Shown here piece after piece: positions 1 through 41,900 of a stretch of DNA of 64,000 bases. The notes under the pieces were generated by a model that saw only the letters and a list, made by a program, of their open reading frames with translations, had not been told where the DNA came from and did no database searches. The stretch is from contig CAIIXF020000010.1 of NCBI GenBank assembly GCA_903813345.2, forward strand, positions 14,267,181-14,331,180. The letters run 5' to 3'. Position numbers and translations under genes: made by a program. Every line of letters starts with the position of its first letter. The first letter of the stretch is position 1. This stretch comes from Owenia fusiformis (lineage: Eukaryota; Annelida; Polychaeta; Sabellida; Oweniidae).

Positions 1-873
1 GTCATATGTCAGTCTAACATGTCATTGATCAGAATAAACACAACACTTTAATGTACTTTATATAACTATCCTAGTTATATTTGTTATATTCACCTTTTTA
101 GAGTGATTAAAAAAGCATATCCTTCCAAACAATTGTAGTTATCATGAAAATACAAATTGCAACATTTAAAAATTACAAAGAAGAAGTATACATGAAGACT
201 CATGGAGGAATAAATAAAAATAAATAAAATCATATTTTTGAAATATATTTTTCATTTTTGTCAAATAGGCCTATTTGAATTTTCCAACATTTTGATTAAA
301 AGGGGAAAACAGCATGGCTTCCACTTGATGTAAGATATACATTTGCTTCACTTTTAGTCCTATAGTTTTCACAATGAGCACACTTTTACTGTTCAGATCT
401 TTTACTGATACTGCCAGTTCAAATCTGGGTTATCATGTATAGAGATTTTAAAATTAAAATATAAAGCTGTGCTCAGTATGAAATATGAATTCAACTGAAT
501 ATCAATTTTAGTGTCAAAATAGAGCTCATCAATTTTGATTGACCACCAATCAATTCAGTTAGATTCAAATATTTTAATGTTATGTCATTTTTATTAAAAT
601 TGGTGTAAGAAATATCATTTGGACATTTTTGCAGCTTGAATGACCTGTATTTGATCACATAATTCAATTGTTCAGATGATAATATCAACAGAAACCATGC
701 TATTTGTTTTTAATACATTGCTTCTAATATTTTACACTCTCTCTGCACTTTAAAGTATATTTCCCAACTCATGATCATGGGATGTCATTCACTTATCATA
801 TATGCACCTGTTATCTAGAATATGACTTGAAGATTGGCACAAGTGAATTGAAATATATTGGGTACAATTACTT
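1..873. other. AT-rich upstream region, no gene seen
   Basis: Only short chance reading frames; no splice-bounded coding segment, RNA gene or recognisable repeat was found. Confidence 0.5.
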
Positions 874-1290
874 AGATGCGAGTAGGTAGTTACCAGTTTC
901 GCCACCAGGTGGCTGATTCGGGGGAATTAACATGGCAGGGTATTACAAAATTCCCTTTAACTTGAATATGCATCAGTTTTAGTGGTTCACTTTTCATATT
1001 ACCCTTATGTATCTGATAGTTATACAAATTAAAATATGTCCAGTAAAAGAAAATATTATCGGCCCAACACAATATAAAATATTTCACTTTTTGAGGTTTT
1101 ACAACATGGGGTCTATGAGGAATCTCCCCGACCTAGAAGTCACATTTTCAAAGAAAATTAAATTTTCAGAGTTGATTAACTCTTTTCAAAACCACATTTC
1201 TAAATGTAATTTTACATGTAGATTCCAAATATGACATCAGTTTGACTAAATTTTTAATGACGTAAATCAAGATTATTTCTACTCGCATCT
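874..1290. mobile_element. MITE, AGATGCGAGTAG family, copy 1
   Basis: The ends are AGATGCGAGTAG and its inverted partner CTACTCGCATCT. Copies lie at 10899-11322 (inverted) and 58643-58927, with shared internal sequence such as TCTTGATTTACGT and a stretch reading tccagtaaaagaaaat. No coding capacity. It lies just upstream of the putative promoter of the lectin gene. Confidence 0.75.
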
Positions 1291-1379
1291 GGAATATTAT
1301 TTTGAAAGTGGACCCTGTACTTGTTTATGCATGATTTATGTTGAGGGTTTCGTGAACAGGTTCAAGACACAAAAAAACA

Positions 1380-1385
1380 TATAAA
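1380..1385 (+). promoter_or_regulatory. possible TATA box of the lectin gene
   Basis: TATAAA lies 75 bp before the ATG at 1460. The position fits a TATA box with a short 5' leader, but the motif is common in AT-rich DNA and no initiator was identified. Confidence 0.3.
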
Positions 1386-1459
1386 CACCAGATCAAGACT
1401 AGTTACTCATATTCTATACAAATGGTATATTGATAGAATATTTTTTATAAGAAGTTAAA

Positions 1460-28548
<27,089 letters not shown>

Positions 28549-28904
28549 AAGATGTTTAGATAACATTGAAATTGGACTGGAAAACATTGGATATTGAATC
28601 ATTTTTTGATGAACAATGATCTAACCCCACTCTTGTTACAAAGTAAAACCTGCCTTAGTGAACACCTCACTTTCACTTTGCTTAGATAATACTACCCTTG
28701 CTTATAGTGATTACTTTTTGTGGCTTGAAAGTTGTTCATTTTTCACATGTTTTACTGTTAAAATGAGCCCATTAATGTTTAATTGTTGGTGCTATTTGCG
28801 CGTGACATAAAAGATTGGTATAAAGCTATTGAAGTTTAACTCATTCTTCTTTGCCTACCTTAATAATGCTGAATTTTTACTGTTATATATTTTTAGTATT
28901 TTGA

Positions 28905-28910
28905 AATAAA
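28905..28910 (+). terminator. poly(A) signal of the lectin gene
   Basis: AATAAA 357 bp after the stop codon, the first good match in the 3' UTR. Confidence 0.5.
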
Positions 28911-28929
28911 TACTTTAACCAACAAAAAA

Positions 28930-29284
28930 TACAGAGATGCTTTTTGTGATTTCAGAGTGAAGTTCATTTTAATTTTCCACGTCTTATATGCAATCAGTAA
29001 AATTAGTCATTTTGTATAATTAATACACATATATTCTGTATATAATAATTTGTTGCATTTCAAAAAAACGCCAACACAAAACAAGTAAATAAATGATTAA
29101 CAATAATATGCAATTTATTTGACGTATCAAGTAACATAACATGATTGCTGACACAGATAGATTTGTAATTTTCCCAAAATATAGAAATTAGAGAAATAAA
29201 AATTCAGACCTAATATATAGAAATGAAATGATTTTCTTTTATCATAAATATGGTTGACAAAAAAGTTGGAATGATGGCAACATA
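28930..29284. other. gap between convergent genes
   Basis: AT-rich, no coding segment or repeat recognised; separates the 3' ends of the lectin and AP-3 beta genes. Confidence 0.5.
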
Positions 29285-29290
29285 TTTATT
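29285..29290 (-). terminator. possible poly(A) signal of the AP-3 beta gene
   Basis: AATAAA on the - strand about 390 bp after the stop codon. Other AATAAA-like words occur nearby. Confidence 0.35.
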
Positions 29291-29677
29291 ATTAAAGTAT
29301 TTACCATATGAGAGTACTTTACTTAAATTCATTTTACAGAAAATTAATGAATTACTGGAGTGGACCCCAAAATGTATCTAAAGGATTTCATAAATGGTCA
29401 AAATAGAATTTCAGAGCCATTGACACATAATCTTACAAGTCATAATAAAAATCAACAGGCATTAATTCAAAGTAACTTGATCTGGGATGACACTGTTGCA
29501 TCCTTGCCTTTAAACAATTTTCTATTTATGAACTGCCTTCTATATCATTTTAAAGTATTTAGGCCTAGTTAAACTTTCACATGAGGTAACTGTAGAAGAA
29601 GCACCTCCCAGATTAGCAGCCATTTAATGTTTCTGGATTTATAATATTTGTTCATATTGACAGTTTTCCTCCAATAT

Positions 29678-29970
29678 TTACTTCTTGCTGAGTATCTGTT
29701 TAATATCTTTAACTAACATCGAACAAATCACCATTTTTTCACAATTCACTGTTATCGTTGCTTTTCTATCTTCTGCTACTTTTATAGTGACAAGTAAAAG
29801 AGCGGATTCTGACATTGTCTTAGCCACATATCTGTATGTATTGTCTGTTGTAGATGGGACTTGGAGGACATTGGCAACTGTTAATATTCTCTCATTTATA
29901 GTTTGGGAATCACTCTTGTTCTCTGGCAGTTCAGTCTTTCCAGAGTTCTCGTTCATGCCAGCTAATTTTC
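29678..29970 (-). CDS. AP3B1: AP-3 beta exon 20: ear C-terminus and stop
   Basis: Residues 1002-1098: KLAGMNE..., [25 protein letters not shown], ending [10 protein letters not shown] and TAA. Matches the end of vertebrate AP3B. Confidence 0.93.
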
Positions 29971-32900
29971 CTGGAATCATAAATAATAGCATAAGAGGCA
30001 TTAACATGCAAAATCTCACCACCTCCCATTTGTTACAGATGATAACCGTTGAACAGCAACCACCCAAATACCATTCACAGAAAAAGTTGGAGACCCCCTA
30101 ACTTTTGATGTTTCTCTATAGCCTATCCATTTAAGGGTCTAAAAGTGATCACTTCATTAAAGCACAGTTGATATCAAAGAACCATGTTTGGTAAAGAACT
30201 TTGAATGTCTAATGACCAATCAATAACTACAAGACATTAAACATTAGCTCTTCCATCAATTTCTTTATTGAATTTTAATCAGTAAAATCTTGAACTGGAA
30301 ATAAAGTGAATCAAAGTTTTTCACCAAACATGCAATTAGGCTTTTTGAAATAACTCAGATTATTTTTTAATGAACATTTGGGACAATTTCATGCCTTCTA
30401 AGTTCTTACCTTGTTGAGTTATGAATTCTTTCTCATTCATCGTAAACGGTTGAAGTAATTCACCAACTGGCGCATTGATGCTAACATTATATGCTTTTTC
30501 ACTAGCAATAATTTCAAATTTAGCAGGTTGCGTGGTATCACAAAAGTTCACCCCCAATATTGCAGATGTGGAAGTATTTTTCCCGAGGGAGGTAATCTCG
30601 GGAAAGTCCTGCATTTCCATGCCAGATTGAAGTTTCTGAAAGATAAGAATAATTTCACTTTAGTTTTTCATGAAAAATGATCCCTATAACCCATATGTGA
30701 CGCAAGTGTCACCCCAGTAATTGGGAGTTAGAGTTTGGCATCTTTCTGCCCTTAAGGTGCTATGGAAGTTAACAGGAAATGACAAAACAGGAAGTGACAA
30801 AAAATTTTGCATTTTTATACATTTTTTGAACAAAGATAACAGAGTTCTGGTTTGACCTCAAGTCAATTTAACTATTTCCACATATCATTTACATGGCCAG
30901 GATCACAATGTACATGGTCAGAATGACCCTAAACATGATGAAATAACCTTCCTGTTTTGTCATTTCCTGTTAACTTCCATGGCACCTTAAATATGCATGG
31001 CTAATAAGCTGAATTAGGCCTAGGTTAGAACATAAATTTTTGAAAGCGTATTAATAAGTGTAGAATTCTAGGTAAGTTTGTATCCTTTTTAAAATTAATT
31101 TCAAAATTCCATGAGAAAATCATGATTATCCATAGAAATGCATAAATAAAACAGTGGTGTGATAAAAAAGTTAAATAGAACAGGACCCTCAAATAGAAGA
31201 GAAACAATTCAAATTGCCCAAATTACCTTTTCGCCTATTTTTATTCCTTTAAGTTCATTTTCACTTGTATTGTTAAAAGTCAGCTCTATGGAGACCAGTT
31301 TAGGTGAGAATACAGAGACTGTGCGTGTGAATGCATATGATATTCCTAAACCATTGCCTGTGATACGGTTAAGTAAGTCGTGCTGTACTCGTTGTACTTG
31401 GATCGGAGATGATACCTACAAATATAAATTATGTACTATAAATAACCTTAGATTGCTCCAAACAATCAACAATTCTTGATACTAAACTCCAACATTTATT
31501 TTCACTTAATATTGCATTATATACAGGAATATTGAAATTCATCTTAATATGAACTGATGACTACTTAGACATGAGGTTCATTAAAAAAATAACGAACTTG
31601 TTATGACTTGATTGGCAGTTGCCAAATTAAAAAGTGCCAAAATAACCTCAGTACATAGTTCAAACCTACATTAGATGCAATCTAGCATATTCTTACCATT
31701 GAGACAGGGGTTGACCCACTGATAGACATGTTACTAAGATCTGAGGAAAGACTAGGGGTAAGTAGGTCCATAGTACTGTTAGTTTTGTTGTTCCCATTGG
31801 TTTTGTTGTTATTTGCTGCAGGACCAAAGTCATCCAGGTCAAGTAACATTGCAGCAGCCTGTTTATTGCTGGCTTTTTTTGTACTAGTCTTTGATTTGCT
31901 TGCTTCTTTCTTTGTTGGCTGTAATGAAAAAGTATTAGAATACATGAAACTGGGAAACGAGGCACATGGACAGTGAAAAAAATGTAGTATCTAAGGAGTT
32001 TTCATAAATACACAATTAGGACAATATCAGAGTCAGGGATGAATTGATTGGGCATATTATGATTATTATCAGATGTGTTAAAACTATCCCAGATCTGTTA
32101 GAGGCTGCCAAAAGTAGTTCAATGTCATCACATGATCAATATTTCACCAACCCTTGTCAAATAACGGTCGCTGAGAATGGAAAATTGAGCCAGCTTACAA
32201 ATATATTATATAGATCCCAATGTTATCTCCATGAAACGTAGGTATTCATGGACAAACATACATACCTTCTTGACAACCACCTCTTCTTCACTTGAACTCT
32301 CCTCACTGGATGATGATGACGATTCAGATGAGGATCCTGACTCAGATTGTGTAGCTTTGTGATTGACACCTGCTTTAACAGGTACTGCTACTGCTTTAGG
32401 TTTGAGAGATACTACAAAGAAATTAAATATTTATGATTGTCATTTCATTGAAACATTTACAACATGCAGTGTAAATAGCTATCTATGAATCAACCCAATT
32501 CCAGTAATCTGGAATACCATATGGCACTCTATATAACTTAAATTCATTTGTAAAATATATGTACAAGGACTTTGTAGCATATATTTCTGATTGATAACTA
32601 ATAGAAATTGTTTACCATGTACAATATGTTCAAACAATGCATATAACATGTCACCACCTGCCATTTGTTACAGACATCTGTAACAGACACTGACCACCAA
32701 ACGCTGTCCACAAAAGTTGGAGACGATAACAATATGTTTTCAATGAAGTTTTCTATAGTAACGGTTGCTATTTGTCTCATTGTTATGTAATAATTAATTA
32801 TTTCAGTTTGATTCAAATATAATTTTATTTCTGAAGAAGTAGGATGGACATCCTACGAAACGTCAAAAAGAAAAAATAAATATCTCTGAGAAAGAAAATC

Positions 32901-35900
32901 AACAACTTTGTACATTACTACCAGAGAGATGAACATTCATAGAAATATGTTATCACTTTTGGTGGTGACATAAAAATGTAATGAATACATACTGCCACAT
33001 AAGATATTGCTTAACAGGTGAGCAGTGGCCAATCTCAGTTATTGAAAGTCAACTTCTGATTAATCAAGATCAGTCAAGCTGACTTAACCAAACTCAACCT
33101 TTGTCCTGAAGAATGTTTGCTGGACTCACACCTCACCCACTTATACTTCAATATTCCTTACCAGCAATGTCCTCAACTCCACTTGAGTCATCTGACTCTG
33201 TCTCCTCTTCTGATTCGCTCTCCTCCTCTTCCTCCTCCTCTGATTGTGAGCTGTCCTCACTTGAATCCTCTGAACTTTCACTGCTTCCACTTGTAGTAGA
33301 CTCTTCTGAAAGAAACAGAAAATGTTTGTGATGCCTATATTCTAAACCCAAGGTCAAAAGATATTTCTTCAATGGTTTGACATATTTTTCCAGAGTCTCA
33401 TGATGTGACGTTCCAGCCCTTTGTGTTTCAGTCAAATGGCAACAATTCATTAAGGCAGAATTCAAAAAGCCAGTTAGTTATAAAAACACTCAATTGAGTG
33501 AATGTCTTTTAAGGTTCAACAAACATGTGCAAGGGATTGGAGCTCCATTTAATAAACTTTGCAATAAATACATTGATATCTTAAAGCACATACCTTCCTC
33601 ACTGGATTCTGACTCTGAGTAAAATCCTCTCTCTTTCTTCTCTTTTTTCTTTCCTTTCTTACTGTCTCGAGTTCCCAGTAGATTGTCTTTCCATGGGATT
33701 TCAACCTCAACGTTACGTACACTGGGGTCAGGTGCAACATCTGGCCAATCAGGGATCTCCTGGTATCCTGTTGCTCTGACATTCAGGACGTGGGATAATG
33801 TCCCTAGTTGGTAGACATCACGATCTGGAAAAAACATTCATGACTGTTATTGCATTTAAATAATTTACCCGAATTGGAGAGATTACTGAGATTAAATTGG
33901 TCCATTTGAAATGAAATTATTTTGGTGAATTTATGGACCTAAGGCACATAAAAACAAACAATTCATAATTTGTATGCTTATGTGAATACAAGAAAACTGA
34001 GATTCCACCCCCAAACATCTACCTGCCAGACTAAGGACTAAACTGTTAAGTTATGGTAATAAAGTCATTCACTCACACTAGTCTCACAATATATTCTGCG
34101 CAATAGTAAGATCAGGTATTAACCACCCATATAACATACCGTATATCTCATGAACATAAAACAAGTGCAAAATATTTCACCTTTAAACTTTGACTCCAGC
34201 ACAGGGGCAGGTTTACTAGAGAGGAAAATCTTCTTTGCATGTTTTGCCAGTGCTCCTGACTTCTCATTGGGAATGATAAGCTGACGCAAGAAACGTGCCC
34301 GGTCTCTGATGTCATAATTGAGGTCATACTTGGCGAGGTTGAAGACGTATTGGCAGAGAAGTTTGGTCTGCTTTGAATTGGTGATACATAATTTAGCTGC
34401 CAGGTTAAGGACTTGTAGTTTGACTATATCTTCCTAATATAATCAAAAAAGATAGTTAGTAAGAACAAGACTAGTATTCAAAGGACCATGATAAAAAAAT
34501 CCCAAAACGGGTTTAAATGATACATAATAGAATCGACTCTGTGAAACCAAAATGAAAAGCTTAGTAGATAAAAATTCGAACTGTTATAATATTTTATGTG
34601 GTGTACAAATAGAAGATACTCATGGAAATAATGATTAAACCAAAGCATAAATACAACTAATCTTTACACTACATGAAACTGCTATAATTGTGTTGCATAT
34701 TCTGATGATAAAACCTGGTCATTATAGTTTGGTCATTATAGGTCAATGACAACAAAAAATTACCTCAGATATGAAGCTTTTTGCTAGTTTCCTTAGTACA
34801 TCAGGGGCAATCTTTGGGACCCTGTCGGAGTATTCCCCTATGAGCCATAAGATGGAAGCCCTTGCCATAGGCACTGAGATCTCATCTACCATCTTGGCAA
34901 GGTGAACGATGATGTCCTTGTACTCTGATGGCTAGAACATTAATCAAGCATTACATGTATTATTGAGAATTAAACATAGACACCTTGCATTTCTGAAAAA
35001 TAAACATCTCTGTATCTCCTTGGATTCATAGCTTACATCTCTGAGTCTGTGAGTCAAACTTCACTGACTTAATATTCTCAATATCATCTACAAAATCTTA
35101 ATGAAATTTCAACAGATTCAAACATGAAATTTTGACACTGTGTGTATGCAGAGAGTAGTTATCAGAGTAATAATAGTTTAATCGTTGAACAATACAATGA
35201 TTACACCCAATTTGAACTCTTTTACCAGATCTCATTTTGTAGCATGCATAAAATGAGAAGTACACAAACCAACATTGTTTAAGACGTAGAAAGAATTCCA
35301 ACTGAAACCATTACCTGACACTGAAAACCTAAACCTTAACCACATTCATATAAAATTAGCTCACAAAAGGGTAATCGTCACACACATTCCAAACAAAAAC
35401 CTTATCAAAACATATATTTATTGTGGGGCAATTTGAACATACAAGGTGTTCCAAAAGTAAATTTATGCTTACTGTTCTGCTTATTTGAAGTGATATATTC
35501 TGGTAAATTTCTTTAAATATTACAAAGGTTGTAATAATACACTTGGAACAACTTGTAACACTTAAATATGACTAAGATTAGTTGTGATGGGAAATAACAA
35601 AATCATGCATACCACTTTATGTCCTGCTGGCTAATTTGTTTTATTATTTTGAAAATATTATTTAAAAGATGAGAACAAAATATTTTCGTAAGGAAATACA
35701 GTTTAACATGCGACACTACTGCAACACAGTTAAACAGACATAAACCAATTATAAAGGAAACAAGAGAATAAGATAAAGAAGTCCACGTATTAATTCCATA
35801 GTTCAGAAATCGAGAACTAATATGAAAACATTAATATGAAATACCAAATGAAGTTACTATTACCAATTCAATTCTTTCAAATACATTGCAAATTAGACTA

Positions 35901-38900
35901 CTCATAACTTACCTTCATTTGAAGCAATTTCTTTATAACCACAACACTTTCACCAACCACAGATTCTGAAACACGAAATGCATCCTTGAACATAGGCTGA
36001 GTTACATGACAGTTCATCATTTATAAATTGTGTTATCAGTATCATCTCTAATATTGAGAACACCGACATTCAGTTTCCCATGAGACTCCTCATTCGATTT
36101 CAAAATGAACTACTTTCCATACAGCTGGTTTACAATTTATTTGATTAGAACTGATCATATATTGGAGTCAGATACACACAATGGTCCAGATGTTGTCCCA
36201 CTAGCTAGGTAAAACTTAAGACAGTGGCACAGGTCAACAAATAAGATTGAAGTTGAAATAAGTCTGAAACTTTTATTCTCTAGTACATGTACATGTATTA
36301 CTCCCAGATTTACCTTTATTTCTCATTAAAACATAAATGGCTTGAAGATGCGGCTTGTGAGAAGATTATTTACAGGGTGTTATCTTACCATCTCTATTAG
36401 ACATGAGACTGACAAGGCCATTTAGGCATGTATCTGTCACTTCAGCTATGCTACTGGCACATCGTCCTATTGCTTGAATGGTGGCTGCTGCAAACTCTTT
36501 GTCAGAGCTGGTCACATAAGTCTACATACATGGAATAAATGGAGAAATATTAGAAAATATGTTTGTTTGTCATCAAAACTTTTTTTGACAAACACTTGTA
36601 AAAAAGCGATTCAATTTTTTGGGACACCAGATATACAATCTGTAAGCGGTAAATATTTTTTGCAATGACAAATAAATAGGACCATGAGTACTGGGCCCAC
36701 ATTATGTAAAAATAAAAAATAACAAATGAATGATTGCAAAGAAGGAGGATGAAGTTGATTGAAATGCTGTAAATTGTACCTGAAATTCCCGAAGTATTGT
36801 AGAAATGGATGTCTCTGTAGCCAGGTTAGTAAGGATTTCTAGCTTGAGCAGTTTCACGTGTGTTGGGTCGTTGGAACGAACATAGAAACTCTTCAACAGT
36901 GGTTCAAACATGCCCTGCAACAAATGAGTGTGTCAGTTTTAGCTTGGAATATAATAACAAAATTAATCACAGAAATATGGTGCAAGGTATGAGAACAAGA
37001 AATGAACTGATGAATAAATGCATAAAAACACATTACACCCACATATAATAACAAAAATAATCACAGAAATATGGTGCAAGGTAAATGGGAACAAGAAATG
37101 AACTGATGAATAAATGCATAAAAACACATTACACCCACATATAATAACAAAAATAATCACAGAAATATGGTGCAAGGTAAATGGGAACAAGAAATGAACT
37201 GATGAATAAATGCATAAAAACACATTACACCCACATATAATAACAAAAATAATCACAGAAATATGGTGCAAGGTAAATGGGAACAAGAAATGAACTGATG
37301 AATAAATGCATAAAAACACATTACATCCACATATAATAACAAAAATAATCACAGAAATATGGTGCAAGGTAAATGGGAACAAGAAATGAACTGATGAATA
37401 AATGCATAAAAACACATTACACCCACATATAATAACAAAAATAATCACAGAAATATGGTGCAAGGTAAATGGGAACAAGAAATGAACTGATGAATAAATG
37501 CATAAAAACACATTACACCCACATATAATAATAACAAAAAAATAATCACAGAAATATGGTGCCAGGTAAATGGGAACAAGAAATGAACTGATGAATAAAT
37601 GCATAAAAACACATTACACCCACATATAATAACAAAAATAATCACAGAAATATGGTGCAAGGTAAATGGGAACAAGAAATGAACTGATGAATAAATGCAT
37701 AAAAACACATTACACCCACATATAATAATAACAAAAAAATAATCACAGAAATATGGTGCCAGGTAAATGGGAACAAGAAATGAACTGATGAATAAATGCA
37801 TAAAAACACATTACACCCACATATAATAACAAAAATAATCACAGAAATATGGTGCAAGGTAAATGGGAACAAGAAATGAACTGATGAATAAATGCATAAA
37901 AACACATTACACCCACATATAATAACAAAAATAATCACAGAAATATGGTGCAAGGTAAATGGGAACAAGAAATGAACTGATGAATAAATGCATACAAAAA
38001 CATTACAAAATAAATTCACCACTTGCAACTTAAACTGAATAGTGAATACTTCATGTCTGTCAGTTCTATTCAAAGGATTTGGATGTTACATAATAATACC
38101 TGCTTTAGGTGAGAATCTTACCTTACGTTTGAGGGACATAGTGGCTATGTTACTTAACACTACATATTGCACTTCTCTGAAATAAAAAATACATAAAAAT
38201 TACTTGACATGCATCATCTCTCAATTTGACTGATTTGCAGCGGAAATGATAATATGATGAGGGGGGCTTTATTATCTTGGATACTGCTCATGAATATAAG
38301 ATACAATGATCTCACAAGCTTTAGAGCAACAGGCATGTCACCACCTGTCATTTGTTACATATGCTGATTGATGACTGCTGAACACCAAACCCCGTCTGTT
38401 TGTGACACAGAAAGATAAACCATTCCATTCACAATCTCTTTGAACTTTTCACCAAACATATAAAATTATGATTTCACACCCCATTGACAAAAACTTGTTG
38501 AGATATTAATGCATCAACACCTCATTACATATTGTACAGTCTCTTACTTGTTACTTCTCAGTAGCCTGACTAGAGCCTTAGCAACCAGGCCAACCTCTCC
38601 CTTAGGAGCACAATGATGGTAGAGCTGGGCCACTGCCATGACAACAGAGCCATTCCGGCTATTTAACAGAGGTTTACATGTTCTTAGAAGAAGTCTATGG
38701 TCAGCATCCATGACGTAGACAGGTTTTTTGGGTTTATCAGATTCATCATCGGAGCTTGCTTTGTTGGAAGCTTCTGACTCGTAAAATGGTTTGTTCTCAT
38801 CATCTTCCATTTCCTGTAATATGTCATTGTACATGAATGATACACAATAATAGCTCAAATGGAATAATTCAGATCAACTTATATTATGTAGAATAAGAAC

Positions 38901-41900
38901 CCTCTGGGAAACTGCCCTTCTTTTGATCTTCATGAGTGCAACAAATCAAAAGAGTTATAATGTACTTTATGCAGTTTTTTCTTTGAATAGGTAGGTGTAT
39001 GCACATAAAACCATCTTGACATCCTCTTGACAATTCTCAGATTTTCTCTAATATCCAATAAATCACACTACTTAGTAAATATCAAAGCACAAATGCCAAA
39101 GGGAAAGGACCAAAAACTATAAAGAAACCTAGACCCTATATATTCGAAAACCATGATCTCACATTAAAAGAAATAAAGTCTAACATCCCCCTTCCCCTCT
39201 CCAATCGAGAACCAATATCACAATCCAGGACCAGAACACCAAGGGACATTTGTCAATAAAAGACAGTTAATTAACTTACATATTTGTTTGGATTGATGAA
39301 CTGTAGTCTTGCATAGCGTGTTAATAAATTAATAATGACGACTTGTCCCCACTCTTCCACATCCACCAGGAGGTTACACAGTTTGCGGTAGTTCTTGTGG
39401 ATCAAATCTATTCTCTCTGGACACACCTCTTCAAAGGCTTGTATTGCACTGCCTGCTACGAGCTAGAAATAGAGCAAATATACAGAGTATGTAAAAATAT
39501 CAAAAACACATGAGAAACCTGTAAAAGTACGAAAATAGGTTTCAGACAGCTATAGCATAGGAAAATATGATTAGTGGGCATATTGATAGTTAAAAAAAAA
39601 ATTATATCACAGAGATAATGTAAAATTTTTAGAAAAATGATATGTTGTTGAAAAATATGTTGATGATAATCAGACTTGGATTAAAGCCACCCCTTTTAAA
39701 AGTTTCAAATAAATAGTAATCTAAGTCATAGTGCGACATATAAAATCACATTGAAATTCATCAGATATTTCCCCCAACTCCACACTTACTGTAGTTTTGT
39801 CTGCAAGAAGTTTCTCAATGACTTCAACTAGTGAATCTTTCTGTTCATCATCCAAACTATGCAGCTTTGGTATAGCATGAGCTGCTGTTTTACGTACATA
39901 TGGCGACATATCATTTACAGAGTCTTTAATTGCTAACATCATGATAGGAACTATCATAGGTACACGAATACTGGATAACACTCTCAGAGCACTGGCACGG
40001 ATTAGTTGGTTAGGATCCTGAAACAACATAAAATGAGATTATATAAACATTTTACCATATTGATGTTTAACATTTGTTTACTATACATGTATTTCTAATT
40101 GCCCAGTTGTGCTACATATACTAAGAAAACAATTTAATGTTGTCCCCTTAAAAATCTGAATTTTAATTAGCTCTTTAATAAAACTGTTCAAATTATGCCT
40201 TGATGATATAAAACATTGTACAGTATTGATATTTTTTATACATGCGCTGTATTTTTAATTATTCATTGCTCAGCTGTTAGCCAAAAAATCAATGTCTTGC
40301 AAAATGTTACCAGTTCAATACTTTTGATGTTTAAAATGATGAATAGAATAAGTAAATAAATAGTGACTTCTACCTTTAGAGCTCTCTGGAATGTGCTGAT
40401 TGACAGTAAAGCAAGATCTTGTTGTTCCTCAGCATAGCGAGTCAGGTAGACATACACAAGCTTTTTCACCTGAAATCACATAAGAAACCAACAGTAAGGT
40501 ATTACATAGGGAGCAATGTTAAAATAATGCAATAATTTTATACAGTTTTTGTGGCTACTGGTTTGAATTAAATCACATTTTTAGCAGTAATTGATTGATC
40601 TAAACACCAATGCATCATGATAAACAATATTTAAATGCTTGATATCAGTAAACTGAGATTTTACCATTATGATCAAGGAGGATTGGCTACCAGGATCGAA
40701 ACTCGATATTTTCCAACAATGAAAACATCAAAATGTCATTATTTTCTTAAATTATAACCGACTACAAGTTAAAAATAAACAGTCCAAAGGATTCGAACCA
40801 ATATCTCAATCATTTTGGCATTTTCATTAAAAAATAAAACCAAAATTCACGATTCAAATGTTGAAGTGAACACAATGGCAGCTGTTTGAATTCAAATTTT
40901 GTATCACGACATGTCCATATATGGAACAGAGTATCGATGTTGCACTCTGGGAGCCAATCCTCTTGCATATTGATGAAATAACTTTACCTCAATGTTTTTG
41001 GACACCACATTTTTGACAACAGCTGGGAAGAGATCTGAGGCATCCTTGCCTTTTGCAACCATCTAAATAAAAAGAATAAAAATTAACCCGGCTATAAAGA
41101 AAAAAACATATTTAAAAAATATCTCATTTAAAGTGTCTCACATATTCGATCAAAATTTGCCATGCAAACATGTTAGTCTACTTTACTGGCCCCCCTTGCT
41201 GTAACAAGGAACCCAAAACACATTAAAACGTAAACATAAACCAATTAGTCACTTCACTATGAAAGTGGGGGTGTTAACAAATGTATATTAGGCCATAAGA
41301 AGTAGATTCTTTGTTTTGCGTCCTGGCAAAATCCAAATCATGCAAGGGTACAAGGAAAACAAACACAAACTCAAGAAAAAAACACAAACTTGTTTGCTGA
41401 GAAATATATACATTTTAGGGGCATAAAAAAGGATGACATCCCAATTTGCAGTGATTACAAACACATATCTATACATTTTATACAATATATAAAAATATAG
41501 CTATTATTCAAGGGTAAAAAATAAGAAAAAACACAATGTATGTCAAATAATTATAACACTGTCAATTTTGACGCACATCAAATTATCCGCCATTTCATCT
41601 GATTCTGAAATGCGATGGTACTTTCAGACCCTTGTGATTGCTATTTGGATGTGTTTTTTCTGATTTACTCAAAATCGTGCAAGCAAGGGGACGCAAAACA
41701 GAGGATCTACTTCTTATGGCCTTAGCAGAATACGCTGTGTGCATGGACTAACACAATATCAGTGGTCATTTACTGTGTCAACTTAGTAACCCTTGCATAT
41801 CGTGCTCACTCAAGTATTGAATCATTTTTTATGATCTAAATGTTTTTGGTTTATAAAAAAAGTGATATATTTGTGTTAGAAATACATTAATTAATATATT

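Noticed and set aside
33113-33331. + strand Ser-rich frame
   Set aside because: Antisense shadow of the acidic hinge exon 15 of AP-3 beta.
36949-38005. CRISPR-like array
   Set aside because: Adjacent 96-bp tandem units without unique spacers, in an animal intron.
36963-38073. Long - strand frames repeating [18 protein letters not shown]-like segments
   Set aside because: The 96-bp minisatellite unit is a multiple of three, so a frame stays open by arithmetic; it is intronic in AP-3 beta.
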